Shown here one piece after another: positions 25,742 through 34,220 of a DNA stretch of 64,000 nucleotides (positions are counted from its first letter, which is position 1; each line of letters begins with the position of its first letter). A program made the translations under genes and the position numbers. The stretch is taken from contig NZ_JAAGLV010000001.1 in NCBI RefSeq assembly GCF_010548305.1, forward strand, positions 186,001 through 250,000, given 5' to 3'. Origin of the DNA: Streptomyces sp. SID13031. Lineage in GTDB: Bacteria > Actinomycetota > Actinomycetes > Propionibacteriales > Kribbellaceae. The notes beneath the pieces are model-generated. The model saw nothing but the letters and a program-made list of their open reading frames with translations. It was not told the origin of the DNA and searched no databases.

Positions 25742-26755
25742 TCACGGCGAAGGGATGCCCGGAACCTTCGGGAAGGCGCTCGCCTGCCAGACCGAGCCGA
25801 GGCCGGCGACGTACCGGGTGAAGCGTTCCAGCCCCAGCCCGAAACCGGCGCTGGGCGGTACGCCTTCCTTGAGCAGTTGCAGGTACCACGCGTACTTCGC
25901 CGGGTTCTCGGCCGTCTCCCGCATCCGCGCGACGATGGTCGCGTAGTCCTGCTCGCGCTCGGAGCCGCTGCACAGCTCGCCGTACCCCTCGGCCGCGATC
26001 AGGTCGAAGTTGCGGAGCATACCGGGCTGGTCCTTGCTCTCCTTGTCGTAGAAGCCGCGCGAGCCCTTGGGGTAGTCGGTGACGAAGAACGGCCGGTCGA
26101 CCTGTTCCGACAACATCGCCTCACCGACCCAGTCGATCTCGGCGTCCGGGCTCTGGTCGTGGCCGATGGCCCGCAGATCGGCGACCGCCTCCGCGTGCGT
26201 ACGACGGCCGAACTGGCCGGTCAGTACTTCGGCGAGCGCGCCGGCGTCCCGGCCGAGGCTGTGCAGTTCGCCGGGCAGATCGGTCAGCACCCGCTCGACG
26301 ACGTACCGGACGAGACTCGCGGCCAGCTCGATCGCGTCGTCGCGGCCGGCGTTGGCCATCTCGCAGTCGATCTGGTGGAACTCGGCCAGGTGCCGGCTGG
26401 TCGACGTGGTCTCCAGCGGTTCCAGCCGGACGTTCGGGGCGATGAAGAAGATCTTGTCGAACGAGGTCAGCGCGGCCTGCTTGTAGAGGATCGCGCTCGT
26501 CATCAGCTTGTAGCGGTGGCCGTAGTAGTCCACGTCGACCTGCTTGGCGCCACGGGCGCCCGGGTCGGTGACCGGGCCGATGATCGGCGGCAGCAACTCC
26601 ATGAAACCGCGGCCGTCGAGGAACTCACGGGTCGCGGCGAGAATCTTGTTCTGGATGACCAGTACCGAGCGGGTAACCGGTGAGGTCAGGTGCTCACGCG
26701 GACTGGCCGGCAGCGGGGCGTCGGCCTGGGTGGGGGGTATCCGGGTCTCGGTCAT
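25742..26755 (-). CDS. Asparagine-synthetase-like class II aaRS paralogue (no anticodon domain)
   Basis: 337 residues. Class II motif 2 is in FFIAPNVRLEPLETTS with RHLAEFHQIDCEM, and motif 3 is SAGFGLGLERFTRYVAG. The N-terminal anticodon-binding OB fold of AsnRS/AspRS/LysRS is missing, leaving only the catalytic core. This matches archaeal-type asparagine synthetase A derived from AsnRS. It likely forms an aspartyl-adenylate-type intermediate and amidates it. It overlaps the glutamate mutase E gene by 4 bp, so 3-methylaspartate to 3-methylasparagine (or ligation to another amine) is an attractive inference. Confidence 0.82.
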   Translation of the reverse strand: MTETRIPPTQADAPLPASPREHLTSPVTRSVLVIQNKILAATREFLDGRGFMELLPPIIGPVTDPGARGAKQVDVDYYGHRYKLMTSAILYKQAALTSFDKIFFIAPNVRLEPLETTSTSRHLAEFHQIDCEMANAGRDDAIELAASLVRYVVERVLTDLPGELHSLGRDAGALAEVLTGQFGRRTHAEAVADLRAIGHDQSPDAEIDWVGEAMLSEQVDRPFFVTDYPKGSRGFYDKESKDQPGMLRNFDLIAAEGYGELCSGSEREQDYATIVARMRETAENPAKYAWYLQLLKEGVPPSAGFGLGLERFTRYVAGLGSVWQASAFPKVPGIPSP

Positions 26756-28116
26756 CTGCAGTACTCCTTGTGAGGTCGTCCGGCCGGCGGCGGTGGGTCG
26801 GGATCAGGAAGCTGAGCGGCCGCCGGCGCTGCTTGGTATTCCTGCTCGAGGCTGGCGCTGTCGAACTTCCGCTCGATGTACGACAGCGTGGTGAGCAGCC
26901 CTGCCGCGGTCAGCTTGGTGTTGCCTGTGTGGCCGACCCGTTCGAGGCTGACACTGCCGCGGATCGGCATCGACCCGACTGATGACCACTGCAACCGCCC
27001 ATGGTCGTCGAGGTAGCTGCGGGCGCGGCCCGCGTTGTCCGGGTGCAGGCAGTACGGCACGTCGAGGTACCCGCGGCGGAACGCCATCACCAGGGCCGTC
27101 CCGAGATCCGGGTCGAGGTTGACGACCGCCTCGATCAAGGCGGTCGCCTCGGCGTGGATGCCGGTGTCCTCGACGTCTCCGATGATCCGGGTGCACCGAG
27201 CGGCAGCGGCCGAGGCGGTCTCCAGCGCGGCGACGTTCTCCGCGAAGGTGGGGATCCGGTAGCCCTCGGCAACTGTCTTCACGATCAGCCGGGCGCTCGC
27301 CGTCCGGACGGCCAGCCGGGCGGCCTCTTCGAGCAGCCGCGAGGCGCCCTCGGGAGTACGTGGGTACACACCCATGTAGGTGTAGATGACGACATGCCAA
27401 TCGACGTCCGGCAGCCACTGGGCGGCCAGCCGGCGCATCGCGAACACCGCTTCCGCGTCCTGGTCCGGGTCGGTCTGCTGGGCATAGCTCAGCGAGACGC
27501 TGCGGATCCCGTGCTGGCGGAAGAACATGCACTCCAGCACGCTCAGCGCGACCAGTAGGCCGGGCGGGCAGAGCTGGCCCATCATGCAGCCGCCGAAGCT
27601 CTCCAGGTGCGGTTCGACCCCGCTCTCCCGGACCTCGGCCAGCAACTCGCAGCTGAGGGCCCAGTTCGGGATCGACTCCGTCAGCGGCACCCGGCTGTAG
27701 GGCAGGCAGTACGAGACCGGCCCACCCTCGGTCGCGTGCAGACCGGCTCCGATCAGCGACTTGATGATGGCCGCGGGCAACGGTGAGCCGTGCCGGATCT
27801 GAACCGGGAAGTCCGGGCCGACCAGGCCGTCCAGTACTGCGCGGGTGGTGATCAGGTCGTGCGCGACGATCGGGTAGCCGTTCAGGTCGATACCGGCCGC
27901 GAGCGCGGCGCTGGCGCTGGCGTTGTCGCCGACCCGGGTGTAGCTGTCGAGGGTGATCGTGCCGACGGTGGTCGCGGCCGCGGACTTGGTGAGTTCCAGC
28001 CCGTTGCGCATCGCGGTGGCGTCGCTGACGCCCATCCGCGGCTGGACGACGAGCCGGCCGGCCTGGTGTGCACGCGTGACGAAGTCACCGAACGAGCCGG
28101 TGGAAGGGAGGTTCAC
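26752..28116 (-). CDS. glmE: Glutamate mutase (methylaspartate mutase) E subunit
   Basis: 454 residues. Family sequence features are VQPRMGVSDATAMRNGLELT, IVAHDLITTRAVLDGLVGPD, HGSPLPAAIIKSLIGAG, FGGCMMGQLCPPGLLVALS and SYAQQTDPDQDAEAVFAMRR. With GlmS and coenzyme B12 it converts L-glutamate to (2S,3S)-3-methylaspartate. The C-terminal proline-rich tail is longer than the family minimum. It overlaps both glmS upstream and the aaRS-like gene downstream. In actinomycete clusters this pair usually supplies 3-methylaspartate as a building block. Confidence 0.92.
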   Translation of the reverse strand: MNLPSTGSFGDFVTRAHQAGRLVVQPRMGVSDATAMRNGLELTKSAAATTVGTITLDSYTRVGDNASASAALAAGIDLNGYPIVAHDLITTRAVLDGLVGPDFPVQIRHGSPLPAAIIKSLIGAGLHATEGGPVSYCLPYSRVPLTESIPNWALSCELLAEVRESGVEPHLESFGGCMMGQLCPPGLLVALSVLECMFFRQHGIRSVSLSYAQQTDPDQDAEAVFAMRRLAAQWLPDVDWHVVIYTYMGVYPRTPEGASRLLEEAARLAVRTASARLIVKTVAEGYRIPTFAENVAALETASAAAARCTRIIGDVEDTGIHAEATALIEAVVNLDPDLGTALVMAFRRGYLDVPYCLHPDNAGRARSYLDDHGRLQWSSVGSMPIRGSVSLERVGHTGNTKLTAAGLLTTLSYIERKFDSASLEQEYQAAPAAAQLPDPDPPPPAGRPHKEYCR

Positions 28117-28577
28117 GAAGCAACGCCCGTGGTCAGCTGACGGACGTACGACTGGAAGGCGGTCAGACCGGTCCCGTCGTCGAAGACCGCGTTGAACCCT
28201 GCGGACATCAGCTTGGCCCGGCTGCCGTCGGAGCCCGGTCCGGCGATCCCGAGCTTGCCGCCGATCACCATCGGGATCTCACCCAGCTCGGGAAGCTCCC
28301 GGAGCTGGGTGATCACCCGCAGTCCGTCGTGGAAGCCGTGCCCGTTGACCGTGCTGACCACGACCAGATCGGGCTGCAACCGACGGCTCTCGGAGATCAG
28401 CAGCTCGTCCGGCACGCAGGCGCCGAGGTTGTGCACCCGGTGGCCGAGCTCTTCGAGGACCAACTGCAGGAACACCAGGTTCCAGGTGTGCGAGTCCGAC
28501 GAGACGCTGGTCAGCAACACGGTCAGATCGCCGTCCCCGACGGTTCTGCCGGCAGGAACGGCGGCGACATGATCCAT
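28113..28577 (-). CDS. glmS: Glutamate mutase S subunit (B12-binding)
   Basis: 154 residues, Rossmann-like cobalamin-binding fold. The canonical DxHxxG motif is present as SDSHTWN: the His that coordinates cobalt is there, but the glycine position reads Asn. VVVSTVNGHGFH and VIGGKLGIAG match the second and third B12-binding segments. It is the first gene of the operon glmS-glmE-aaRS-like-permease. Its predicted promoter overlaps the end of the gene at 28623. Confidence 0.88.
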   Translation of the reverse strand: MDHVAAVPAGRTVGDGDLTVLLTSVSSDSHTWNLVFLQLVLEELGHRVHNLGACVPDELLISESRRLQPDLVVVSTVNGHGFHDGLRVITQLRELPELGEIPMVIGGKLGIAGPGSDGSRAKLMSAGFNAVFDDGTGLTAFQSYVRQLTTGVAS

Positions 28578-28606
28578 GACAACCAGAGCACCGGTCCGCG
28601 CTGCCC

Positions 28607-28625
28607 TGATACACCGGCCTGCTCA
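28607..28625 (-). promoter_or_regulatory. Shared TGTATCA promoter element ahead of glmS
   Basis: On the minus strand TGAGCAG (28619-28625) is followed after five bases by TGTATCA (28607-28613), about 30 bp ahead of the glmS ATG. The same element occurs ahead of two other operons in the cluster (20903 and 43551). A second upstream heptamer at 11 bp is not convincing here. Confidence 0.5.
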
Positions 28626-28958
28626 GTCTGGACTGATCTCGTCGAGCTGGGAGACTCCGGTGGCAGCCTGGGGGCCGTACCGCTCCCAGTGCTCGTGCAG
28701 CCGGATCCGCCCGTCGGGCAGCATCTCGGGCGTGCTCTCGCAGCGCCCGGCCAGTACCGAGCCGTCGGCCAGCGCCATCGTGTAGGTGAACTCGATCGAC
28801 CCGTCCGGGTGGCACAGGCCGGTCAGCGAGCCACGCCGGACGCTGCCGCCACCGAAGTCGCCCCACAGGAGGTCACCGCGCTGCCGGTACGTCGCCGACG
28901 GGCCATCGCCCTCGGCGTGTGCGACATCGCGGAACCTCCTGCCGTCGTAATCGATCAT
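28623..28958 (-). CDS. Conserved small beta-barrel-like protein of unknown function
   Basis: 111 residues from the ATG at 28958, which overlaps the DDAH-like stop (ATGA). The pattern YDGRRFRDVAH, then RQRGDLLWGDFGGGSVRRG, FTYTMALADG and STPEMLPDGRIRLHEHWERY suggests a repeated beta-strand, lipocalin- or avidin-like fold. I recall relatives being labelled N-acetylglutamate synthase in databases, which I do not trust. Translational coupling suggests it works with the hydrolase upstream; ligand binding or a small cyclase/isomerase role is possible. Confidence 0.7.
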   Translation of the reverse strand: MIDYDGRRFRDVAHAEGDGPSATYRQRGDLLWGDFGGGSVRRGSLTGLCHPDGSIEFTYTMALADGSVLAGRCESTPEMLPDGRIRLHEHWERYGPQAATGVSQLDEISPD

Positions 28959-29785
28959 CCGGCCGGGGCTTCGTCGTGCAGCTCGAGGATGCAGCACTTC
29001 ACGCCGCCGCCGGCCCGCAGCAGCTCGGAGACGTCCATCCCGATCGGCTCGAACCCGGCCTTGCGCAGTTGGGCGGTGAGGTTCGCGGCGCCTTCGGGCA
29101 TCAGCACGTGCTTGCCGTCGGAGACCGCGTTGAGGCCGAACGCCTCGGCGTCCTCGTGGGTGGCGATGATCGCGTCCGGGAAGAGCTGGCGCAGGATGGC
29201 CTGGCTGCCCCGGGTGAAGGCCTCGGGGAAGTACATGATGTTGTGCTCGTCCAGCGCCGACAGGGCCGTGTCCAGGTGGTAGAACTTGTCGTTCACCAGG
29301 GTCAGCCCGATCACCGGGCGGCCGAAGTACTCCTCGGTCTCTACGTGGCTGCGGCGGTCGGTGCGGAAGCCGTTACCGGCCAGGATCCACGGTCCGGCGG
29401 CCAGGAAGTCACCTTCGCCCTCGTTCGACAGCTCCGCCTGTTGCACTGACAGCCCGCGAGCCGCGAACCAGTCGAGGTAGCCAGGCGACTCGGCGTCGCG
29501 CTCGGCGTACACGAACCGGGCCACCAGGGCCTTGTCGCCGTACACGGTGGCGCCGTTGGCGGCGAAGACCATGTCGGGCAGGCCGGGCAGTGGCGGGACG
29601 AGGTCGACGGTGTGGCCGAGGTCGACCAGCTGGTCGTGGATGCGCTGCCACTGGTCCATGGCGATCGACTGGTCGGTCGGTTTGCCGGGGTTCATCCATG
29701 GGTTGATGGAGTAGGTGACGTCGAAGTGGGTCGGCGGGCACATCAGGTAGTGGCGGGTGGTGTGCCGCCTGGCGATGGTTTCCAT
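28955..29785 (-). CDS. DDAH/arginine-deiminase-family hydrolase (guanidino-modifying)
   Basis: 276 residues. Features of dimethylargininase-like enzymes: FDVTYSINPWMN, GLPDMVFAANGATVYGDK, SNEGEGDFLAAG, catalytic His in KFYHLDTALSALDEHN and nucleophilic Cys in RAGGGVKCCILELH. Such enzymes hydrolyse substituted guanidines, or act as ornithine- or citrulline-forming hydrolases. In this cluster it could supply ornithine or citrulline, or process an arginine-derived guanidine; the primary role could also be ordinary arginine metabolism. No strong ribosome site is seen at 29785. Confidence 0.82.
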   Translation of the reverse strand: METIARRHTTRHYLMCPPTHFDVTYSINPWMNPGKPTDQSIAMDQWQRIHDQLVDLGHTVDLVPPLPGLPDMVFAANGATVYGDKALVARFVYAERDAESPGYLDWFAARGLSVQQAELSNEGEGDFLAAGPWILAGNGFRTDRRSHVETEEYFGRPVIGLTLVNDKFYHLDTALSALDEHNIMYFPEAFTRGSQAILRQLFPDAIIATHEDAEAFGLNAVSDGKHVLMPEGAANLTAQLRKAGFEPIGMDVSELLRAGGGVKCCILELHDEAPAG

Positions 29786-29816
29786 GCCGACAAGAGCGCG
29801 CCGATGGCGTCGTCAG

Positions 29817-29840
29817 ATACCTCACCCATGGGGTGTATTT
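29817..29840. promoter_or_regulatory. Symmetrical element between divergent DDAH-like and cpATP-grasp genes
   Basis: ATAC and GTAT flank CACCC-ATG-GGGTG, giving an imperfect inverted repeat. The outward-facing TATCTG (minus) and TGTATT (plus) could be -10 boxes for both divergent genes, with a regulator binding the centre. Confidence 0.4.
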
Positions 29841-29912
29841 CCAGCGCGGGGTGGAGGTCTCTGTCCGAGTAGGAGCGGTCTGCTCCGCCCAGCCAACTCG
29901 GAGGTCCGACAT

Positions 29913-31322
29913 ATGGTTACCGGCTTGAGCCGAGCTGAACTCAGTGCGCAGTACCTGGACGAGGTCAAGCGACGCGGGATCTCGGCCGGCGAACTCGTCA
30001 GCACCCAACCGGAGTCCGTCGGACTCCAGTCCTTCTACGGCGGCCGGTACCTGTCCCGCCCGCTCTTCCTCGGCGCCGAGGAGACCGAGCAGCTCGGGCA
30101 CGACATGGTGACGATGCATGCCGCGCTGGTCAGCCTGCCCGACAAGTTGTACGGCGGTGACTTCGCCGCCTTCGGCAAGGCCGTCGGCCTGAGTGACGTC
30201 CAGGTGTCGGCGGTTCTGCGCAGCCGCGGCACCACCGTCACCAAGCAGAGCCGCGGCGACCTGTACCTGAGCGAGACCGGCTTCAAGCTGCTCGAGTTCA
30301 ACATGGGCAGCGCGCTGGGCGGTATCGACCAGTCGGACATGGCCCGGGCGCTGCTGGACCAGTCCGTACTGGCCGACTTCGCGAAGCAGCACCGGCTCAC
30401 CTATGTCGACACGATGCGCGAGCAGGTCAACGACATGTTGGTCGAGAGCGGTTTCGAGCGCGGGTCGCGGCGGCCGGTGATGGCGACCGTCGACTGGCCG
30501 GCCAGCTACGAGACGCTCGAGCCGTACATGGAGCACTTCTCGGGGCGCCTGACCGAGATGGGGATCGACACCGTCTACGGGCACATCGGGATGCTCGAGG
30601 TGCGCGACGGCGGGGTCTGGCTCGGGGACGCGAAACTCGACATCATCCAGCGGCTGTTCATGCTGGAGGACCTCGAGGACCCGGACTCGCTGGCGCTGAT
30701 GGAGCCGGTACTGGACGCGGCGGCGCGCGGTGAGGTGAAGATCTTCACCCCGCTGGACTCGGAGATGTTCGCCAGCAAGAGCGCGCTGGCGATGCTGTCC
30801 GACGAGGCGAACCGCAAGCACTTCGACGAGCAGACGCTGGTCAGCCTGGACCGGATCCTGCCGTGGACCCGGGTGGTCCGCAGCGAGCCGGTGACGCTGG
30901 AGGACGGCAGCCAGGTCGAGCTGATCGACTACGTGCTCAGCCACCGCGACGAGCTGGTCCTCAAGCCGACCCAGCTGCATGGTGGCGAAGGAGTGCTGCT
31001 GGGCTGGCGGAAGGACACCAGCGCGGAGCTGTGGGAGGAGCGCGTCCGGGCGGCCGTGGACGGTCCCTGGGTGATCCAGCGCCGGATCCGCCCGGTGGTG
31101 GAGTACTTCACGATGCCGGACGGCGACCCGGAGCCGTGGCTGGTGAACTGGGGCGTCTTCACCGTCGTCAACGGGTACGGCGGCGTCTTCGCCCGGGCCA
31201 ACACGGTCGAGTCGGACCTAGAGGTGATCCGCCTGAAGGGCGGCGCCTACGTCGGCTGCGCCATGCACGTCCTGCCGGAAGACTCGGACGTAGAACCCGG
31301 CACCGCACTCCCGGTCAAGTAA
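29913..31322 (+). CDS. Circularly permuted ATP-grasp-type protein
   Basis: 469 residues. The ATP-binding segment LVLKPTQLHGGEGVLLGW sits near residue 350, after FTPLDSEMFASKSALAMLS, and WVIQRRIRPVVEYF follows. This reversed order of motifs is typical of circularly permuted ATP-grasp (glutathionylspermidine-synthase-like) proteins. It may form an amide bond with a peptide or amine. The start at 29913 has GGAGG upstream; the longer frame to 29757 runs through the opposite gene. It is a single gene ended by a strong hairpin. The partner substrate is unknown. Confidence 0.78.
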   Translation: MVTGLSRAELSAQYLDEVKRRGISAGELVSTQPESVGLQSFYGGRYLSRPLFLGAEETEQLGHDMVTMHAALVSLPDKLYGGDFAAFGKAVGLSDVQVSAVLRSRGTTVTKQSRGDLYLSETGFKLLEFNMGSALGGIDQSDMARALLDQSVLADFAKQHRLTYVDTMREQVNDMLVESGFERGSRRPVMATVDWPASYETLEPYMEHFSGRLTEMGIDTVYGHIGMLEVRDGGVWLGDAKLDIIQRLFMLEDLEDPDSLALMEPVLDAAARGEVKIFTPLDSEMFASKSALAMLSDEANRKHFDEQTLVSLDRILPWTRVVRSEPVTLEDGSQVELIDYVLSHRDELVLKPTQLHGGEGVLLGWRKDTSAELWEERVRAAVDGPWVIQRRIRPVVEYFTMPDGDPEPWLVNWGVFTVVNGYGGVFARANTVESDLEVIRLKGGAYVGCAMHVLPEDSDVEPGTALPVK

Positions 31323-31376
31323 CGACAACAAACCGCGCCGCGACCCGCAAGCGGGCCGCGGCGCGGTTTGTTGTCG
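31323..31376. terminator. Perfect 20-bp-stem bidirectional terminator
   Basis: The arm CGACAACAAACCGCGCCGCG at 31323-31342 is fully complementary to 31357-31376. It lies between the convergent cpATP-grasp and MFS genes. The outer AACAAA/TTTGTT segments give short A- and T-runs on either side. Confidence 0.88.
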
Positions 31377-31384
31377 GTGGTTGA

Positions 31385-32683
31385 TTAAGTGGCCGGTTCG
31401 GTGCTGGGGTCGGGGGTGGTGACTTTTTCTTCTACCGGGGCCTCGTCGGGGCGGCGCATGCCGATGCGGGCGCAGACTGCGGAGAGGACTGCCACGCCGG
31501 CGGCCCAGAGCCAGAAGGTCTGGCCGAGGTGGGACCAGGCCCAGACGCCGACGGCCGGGCCGACCGCGTTGCCCAGGCCGAAGACGGTCAGCATGGCGCC
31601 GGAGTACCGGCCCAACAGGTGCGGTGGCGCGACCATGCCCGGGTAGGCGAAGGTGGTCGGCGCGCCGATGATCTCAGACGCCGTCCAGATGATCGTGCCG
31701 ACGATCAGCAGGGCCGGGATCAGCGCGATCGCATAGACGCCGTACCCGACCGCGACCAGGCCGAAGCCGGCGATGGCGGTGATCCGCAACGGCCAGGTCT
31801 GCACGTACTTGGTGGCCGGCACTTCGCAGACCGCCACCACGATCGCGTTCGCCGAGACCACCAGGCTGTACCACCACAGGCTCAGGCCGTCGTCGAGGAT
31901 CGCCAGCGGAAGTACCGCGAGGTACTGGCAGTAGACGATGGTCACCAAGAACACGGCGGCCAGGTAGAAGTCGTAGCGCCAGTCGGACAGTACGGCGCGG
32001 TAGCCCTGCTTCTTCTCGGCGGCCCTCGCCGCGGCCTTCTTGGCGATCTCTTCCGGGGCCGCCTTGCCGGGCAGGTACTTCCACGCGATCGCGCTGTAGA
32101 GCACCGCGGCGAACGCCTCGGCCCAGAACAGCAGGTTGTACGAGACCGAGACCAGCGCGACGCCGACGATCGGGGTGACCGCGGTACCGAGGTTGATCGC
32201 GAGGCGGTACATCGCCATCGTCATCACCAGCTGGCCGGGCTTGGTCAGCTCGGCCAGCATCGCCTGCGCGGCCGGCCGGTTCAGCTGGCTGACCGTGCTG
32301 ACCACGAGGATCGCGACCAGGATCAGGCCGTACGGCTTGATGTACAGGATCGAGACGATCAGCGCGGCCGAGCCGAGCATGCTGATCAGGGTGGCCGCCC
32401 GGGCGCTCAGCCGGTCGGTCAGCCAGCCGCCGACGAACGAGCCCAGTACGTGACCCGCGCCGTACACACCGAGGGCGAAACCGGCCTCGCCGGCCGAGAA
32501 GCCCTTGTGCGTCATGAACAGCACCAGGAAGATCTGCAGGAAGGCGCCAAGCCGGTTGACGAACACACCGAACAGCAGGGCCTTGGACGTCAGTGACGTC
32601 TGCCGCCAGGTCGCGATCGCGCCGAGCCCGGTGCCCGGCGGCTGCTCGGCCGGGGCCGGGTCGCGGTCGACTTCTTCACTCAT
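31385..32683 (-). CDS. MFS transporter
   Basis: 432 residues, 12 hydrophobic segments with a charged central loop (PEEIAKKAAARAAEKKQ). The MFS loop motif is GGWLTDRLSARAATL. The profile is that of drug/peptide exporters. Candidate efflux or self-resistance gene for the cluster product, by position between the cpATP-grasp and P450 genes. The ATG has GGGGAG nine bases upstream. Confidence 0.85.
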   Translation of the reverse strand: MSEEVDRDPAPAEQPPGTGLGAIATWRQTSLTSKALLFGVFVNRLGAFLQIFLVLFMTHKGFSAGEAGFALGVYGAGHVLGSFVGGWLTDRLSARAATLISMLGSAALIVSILYIKPYGLILVAILVVSTVSQLNRPAAQAMLAELTKPGQLVMTMAMYRLAINLGTAVTPIVGVALVSVSYNLLFWAEAFAAVLYSAIAWKYLPGKAAPEEIAKKAAARAAEKKQGYRAVLSDWRYDFYLAAVFLVTIVYCQYLAVLPLAILDDGLSLWWYSLVVSANAIVVAVCEVPATKYVQTWPLRITAIAGFGLVAVGYGVYAIALIPALLIVGTIIWTASEIIGAPTTFAYPGMVAPPHLLGRYSGAMLTVFGLGNAVGPAVGVWAWSHLGQTFWLWAAGVAVLSAVCARIGMRRPDEAPVEEKVTTPDPSTEPAT

Positions 32684-32915
32684 CGGTTACTTCTCCCCTG
32701 GGGGTCGGGCAGGCGCACCGTTCCGGCGGTTTTGCCGGTGGGCTTTTGGTCCCGCAGGCTACCTCGCCGAAGGCCTCACCAACAGGGTCTGGAGGGCAAC
32801 AAAAAACGCGTATCAGGGGTGCCTGCCGGCTGCCTCTAGGGGATGACGGCGATACATCGCGGAGCGCGTGTGCGCCCCTGTCGTTACGCCCCCTTGGCAG
32901 GAGGATCGGACCAAT

Positions 32916-34160
32916 ATGACCATCGAAATCCATCGGGACCTCGATCGAATCCCGGACGACTTCATGCAGAGGCCGTACGAGATTCTCGAGCCCTACCGGA
33001 AGGCGGGCCGCGTGCACCACGTGGTCTTCCCGCACGGAGCCGACGTCTGGCTCGTCACTCGGTACGCGGACGTACGGACGCTGCTGCAAGACCCCCGGGT
33101 GAGCAAGGACGGGACCCGGATGAACGAGATGTTCGCCCGGCACACCGGCACCTACGTCGAGACCGACAAGCCCGATGTCGGCTTCGACGACGAGCTGTCC
33201 CAGCACATGCTGAACACCGACGCCCCGCGGCACACCCGGCTGCGTTCGCTGGTGAGCAAGGCGTTCACGCTGAAGCGGATGGAGGACTTCCGGGCCCGGA
33301 TCGAGGAGCTGGTCGGGCAGTACCTGGACAAGCTCGAGGGTCGCGACGACGTCGACCTGGTGACCGAGTTCGCCCAGCCGCTGCCGATCGTGATCATCTG
33401 CGACGTGCTCGGCATCCCGTTCGAGGACCGGGAACGGTTCCAGCAGTGGGCGGTCGAGCTGGTCGGAGCGGGGCACCCGCCGGAGGTGGTCGAGCAGGCG
33501 TCGAAGAACGTGCAGGAGTACGGCCAGGCGATCATCGACATGAAGCGCAAGAACCCCGGCGACGACATGGTCAGCGCGATGATCGAGGGCAACCCGGACG
33601 GTGACCGGCTGACCGACGACGAACTCGTCGCGATGATCTTCCTCTACACCGTGGCCGGCCACATCACCTCGCAGCACACGCTGTCGAACTCGATCCTCAG
33701 CCTGCTCACCAACCCGGACGCGATGGGCCGGCTACGCGGCGACCTGTCGCTGATGTCGCAGTCGATCGACGAGCTGATGCGCTACGACGGTGGCGTCGGG
33801 GTGGCCACCTTCCGGTTCTCGCTGGAGGACATCGAGATCGGTGACACCGTGGTGCCGGAGAACAGCATCATGGCGCTGTCGATCCTGTCGGCGCACCGCG
33901 ACGAGGAGCAGTACGAGAACGCGAACAAGCTGGACCTGGACCGCAAGCCCAAGGGCGTCCTGGGGTTCGGCCACGGTCCGCACTTCTGCATCGGCCAGCC
34001 GCTGGCCAAGATGCAGACGAACATCGCGCTGACCCGGCTGCTGGAACGCTTCCCGGATCTGCGGATGACCGCCGACCCGAAGTTCCTGGAGTGGGAGCCG
34101 AGCACGTTGCTGCGCGGCATGCACCACCTGCCGGCGGCGACCACCCCGCTGAAGCACTGA
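32916..34160 (+). CDS. Cytochrome P450
   Basis: 414 residues, standard length for soluble actinomycete P450s. Haem-ligand Cys358 is in GFGHGPHFCIGQPLAKMQ. The I-helix shows VAGHITSQHTL (A-G-x-x-T), and PRHTRLRSLVSKAFT marks the C helix. It probably hydroxylates an intermediate, using general ferredoxins since no partner gene is adjacent. The ATG at 32916 has AGGAGG 11 bases upstream; an earlier start at 32868 has no support. TATCAGGGG at about 32817 upstream is similar to the shared promoter element. Confidence 0.93.
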   Translation: MTIEIHRDLDRIPDDFMQRPYEILEPYRKAGRVHHVVFPHGADVWLVTRYADVRTLLQDPRVSKDGTRMNEMFARHTGTYVETDKPDVGFDDELSQHMLNTDAPRHTRLRSLVSKAFTLKRMEDFRARIEELVGQYLDKLEGRDDVDLVTEFAQPLPIVIICDVLGIPFEDRERFQQWAVELVGAGHPPEVVEQASKNVQEYGQAIIDMKRKNPGDDMVSAMIEGNPDGDRLTDDELVAMIFLYTVAGHITSQHTLSNSILSLLTNPDAMGRLRGDLSLMSQSIDELMRYDGGVGVATFRFSLEDIEIGDTVVPENSIMALSILSAHRDEEQYENANKLDLDRKPKGVLGFGHGPHFCIGQPLAKMQTNIALTRLLERFPDLRMTADPKFLEWEPSTLLRGMHHLPAATTPLKH

Positions 34161-34175
34161 CCTCAGGCACCAAGA

Positions 34176-34208
34176 AAGCCGCCCCAGCTCTTCGAGCTGG
34201 GGCGGCTT
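34176..34208. terminator. Bidirectional terminator between P450 and SBP-like genes
   Basis: AAGCCGCCCCAGCTC (34176-34190) and GAGCTGGGGCGGCTT (34194-34208) form a perfect 15-bp stem with a TTC loop between the two convergent stops. Confidence 0.88.
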
Positions 34209-34220
34209 GCGTTGCGGGGA

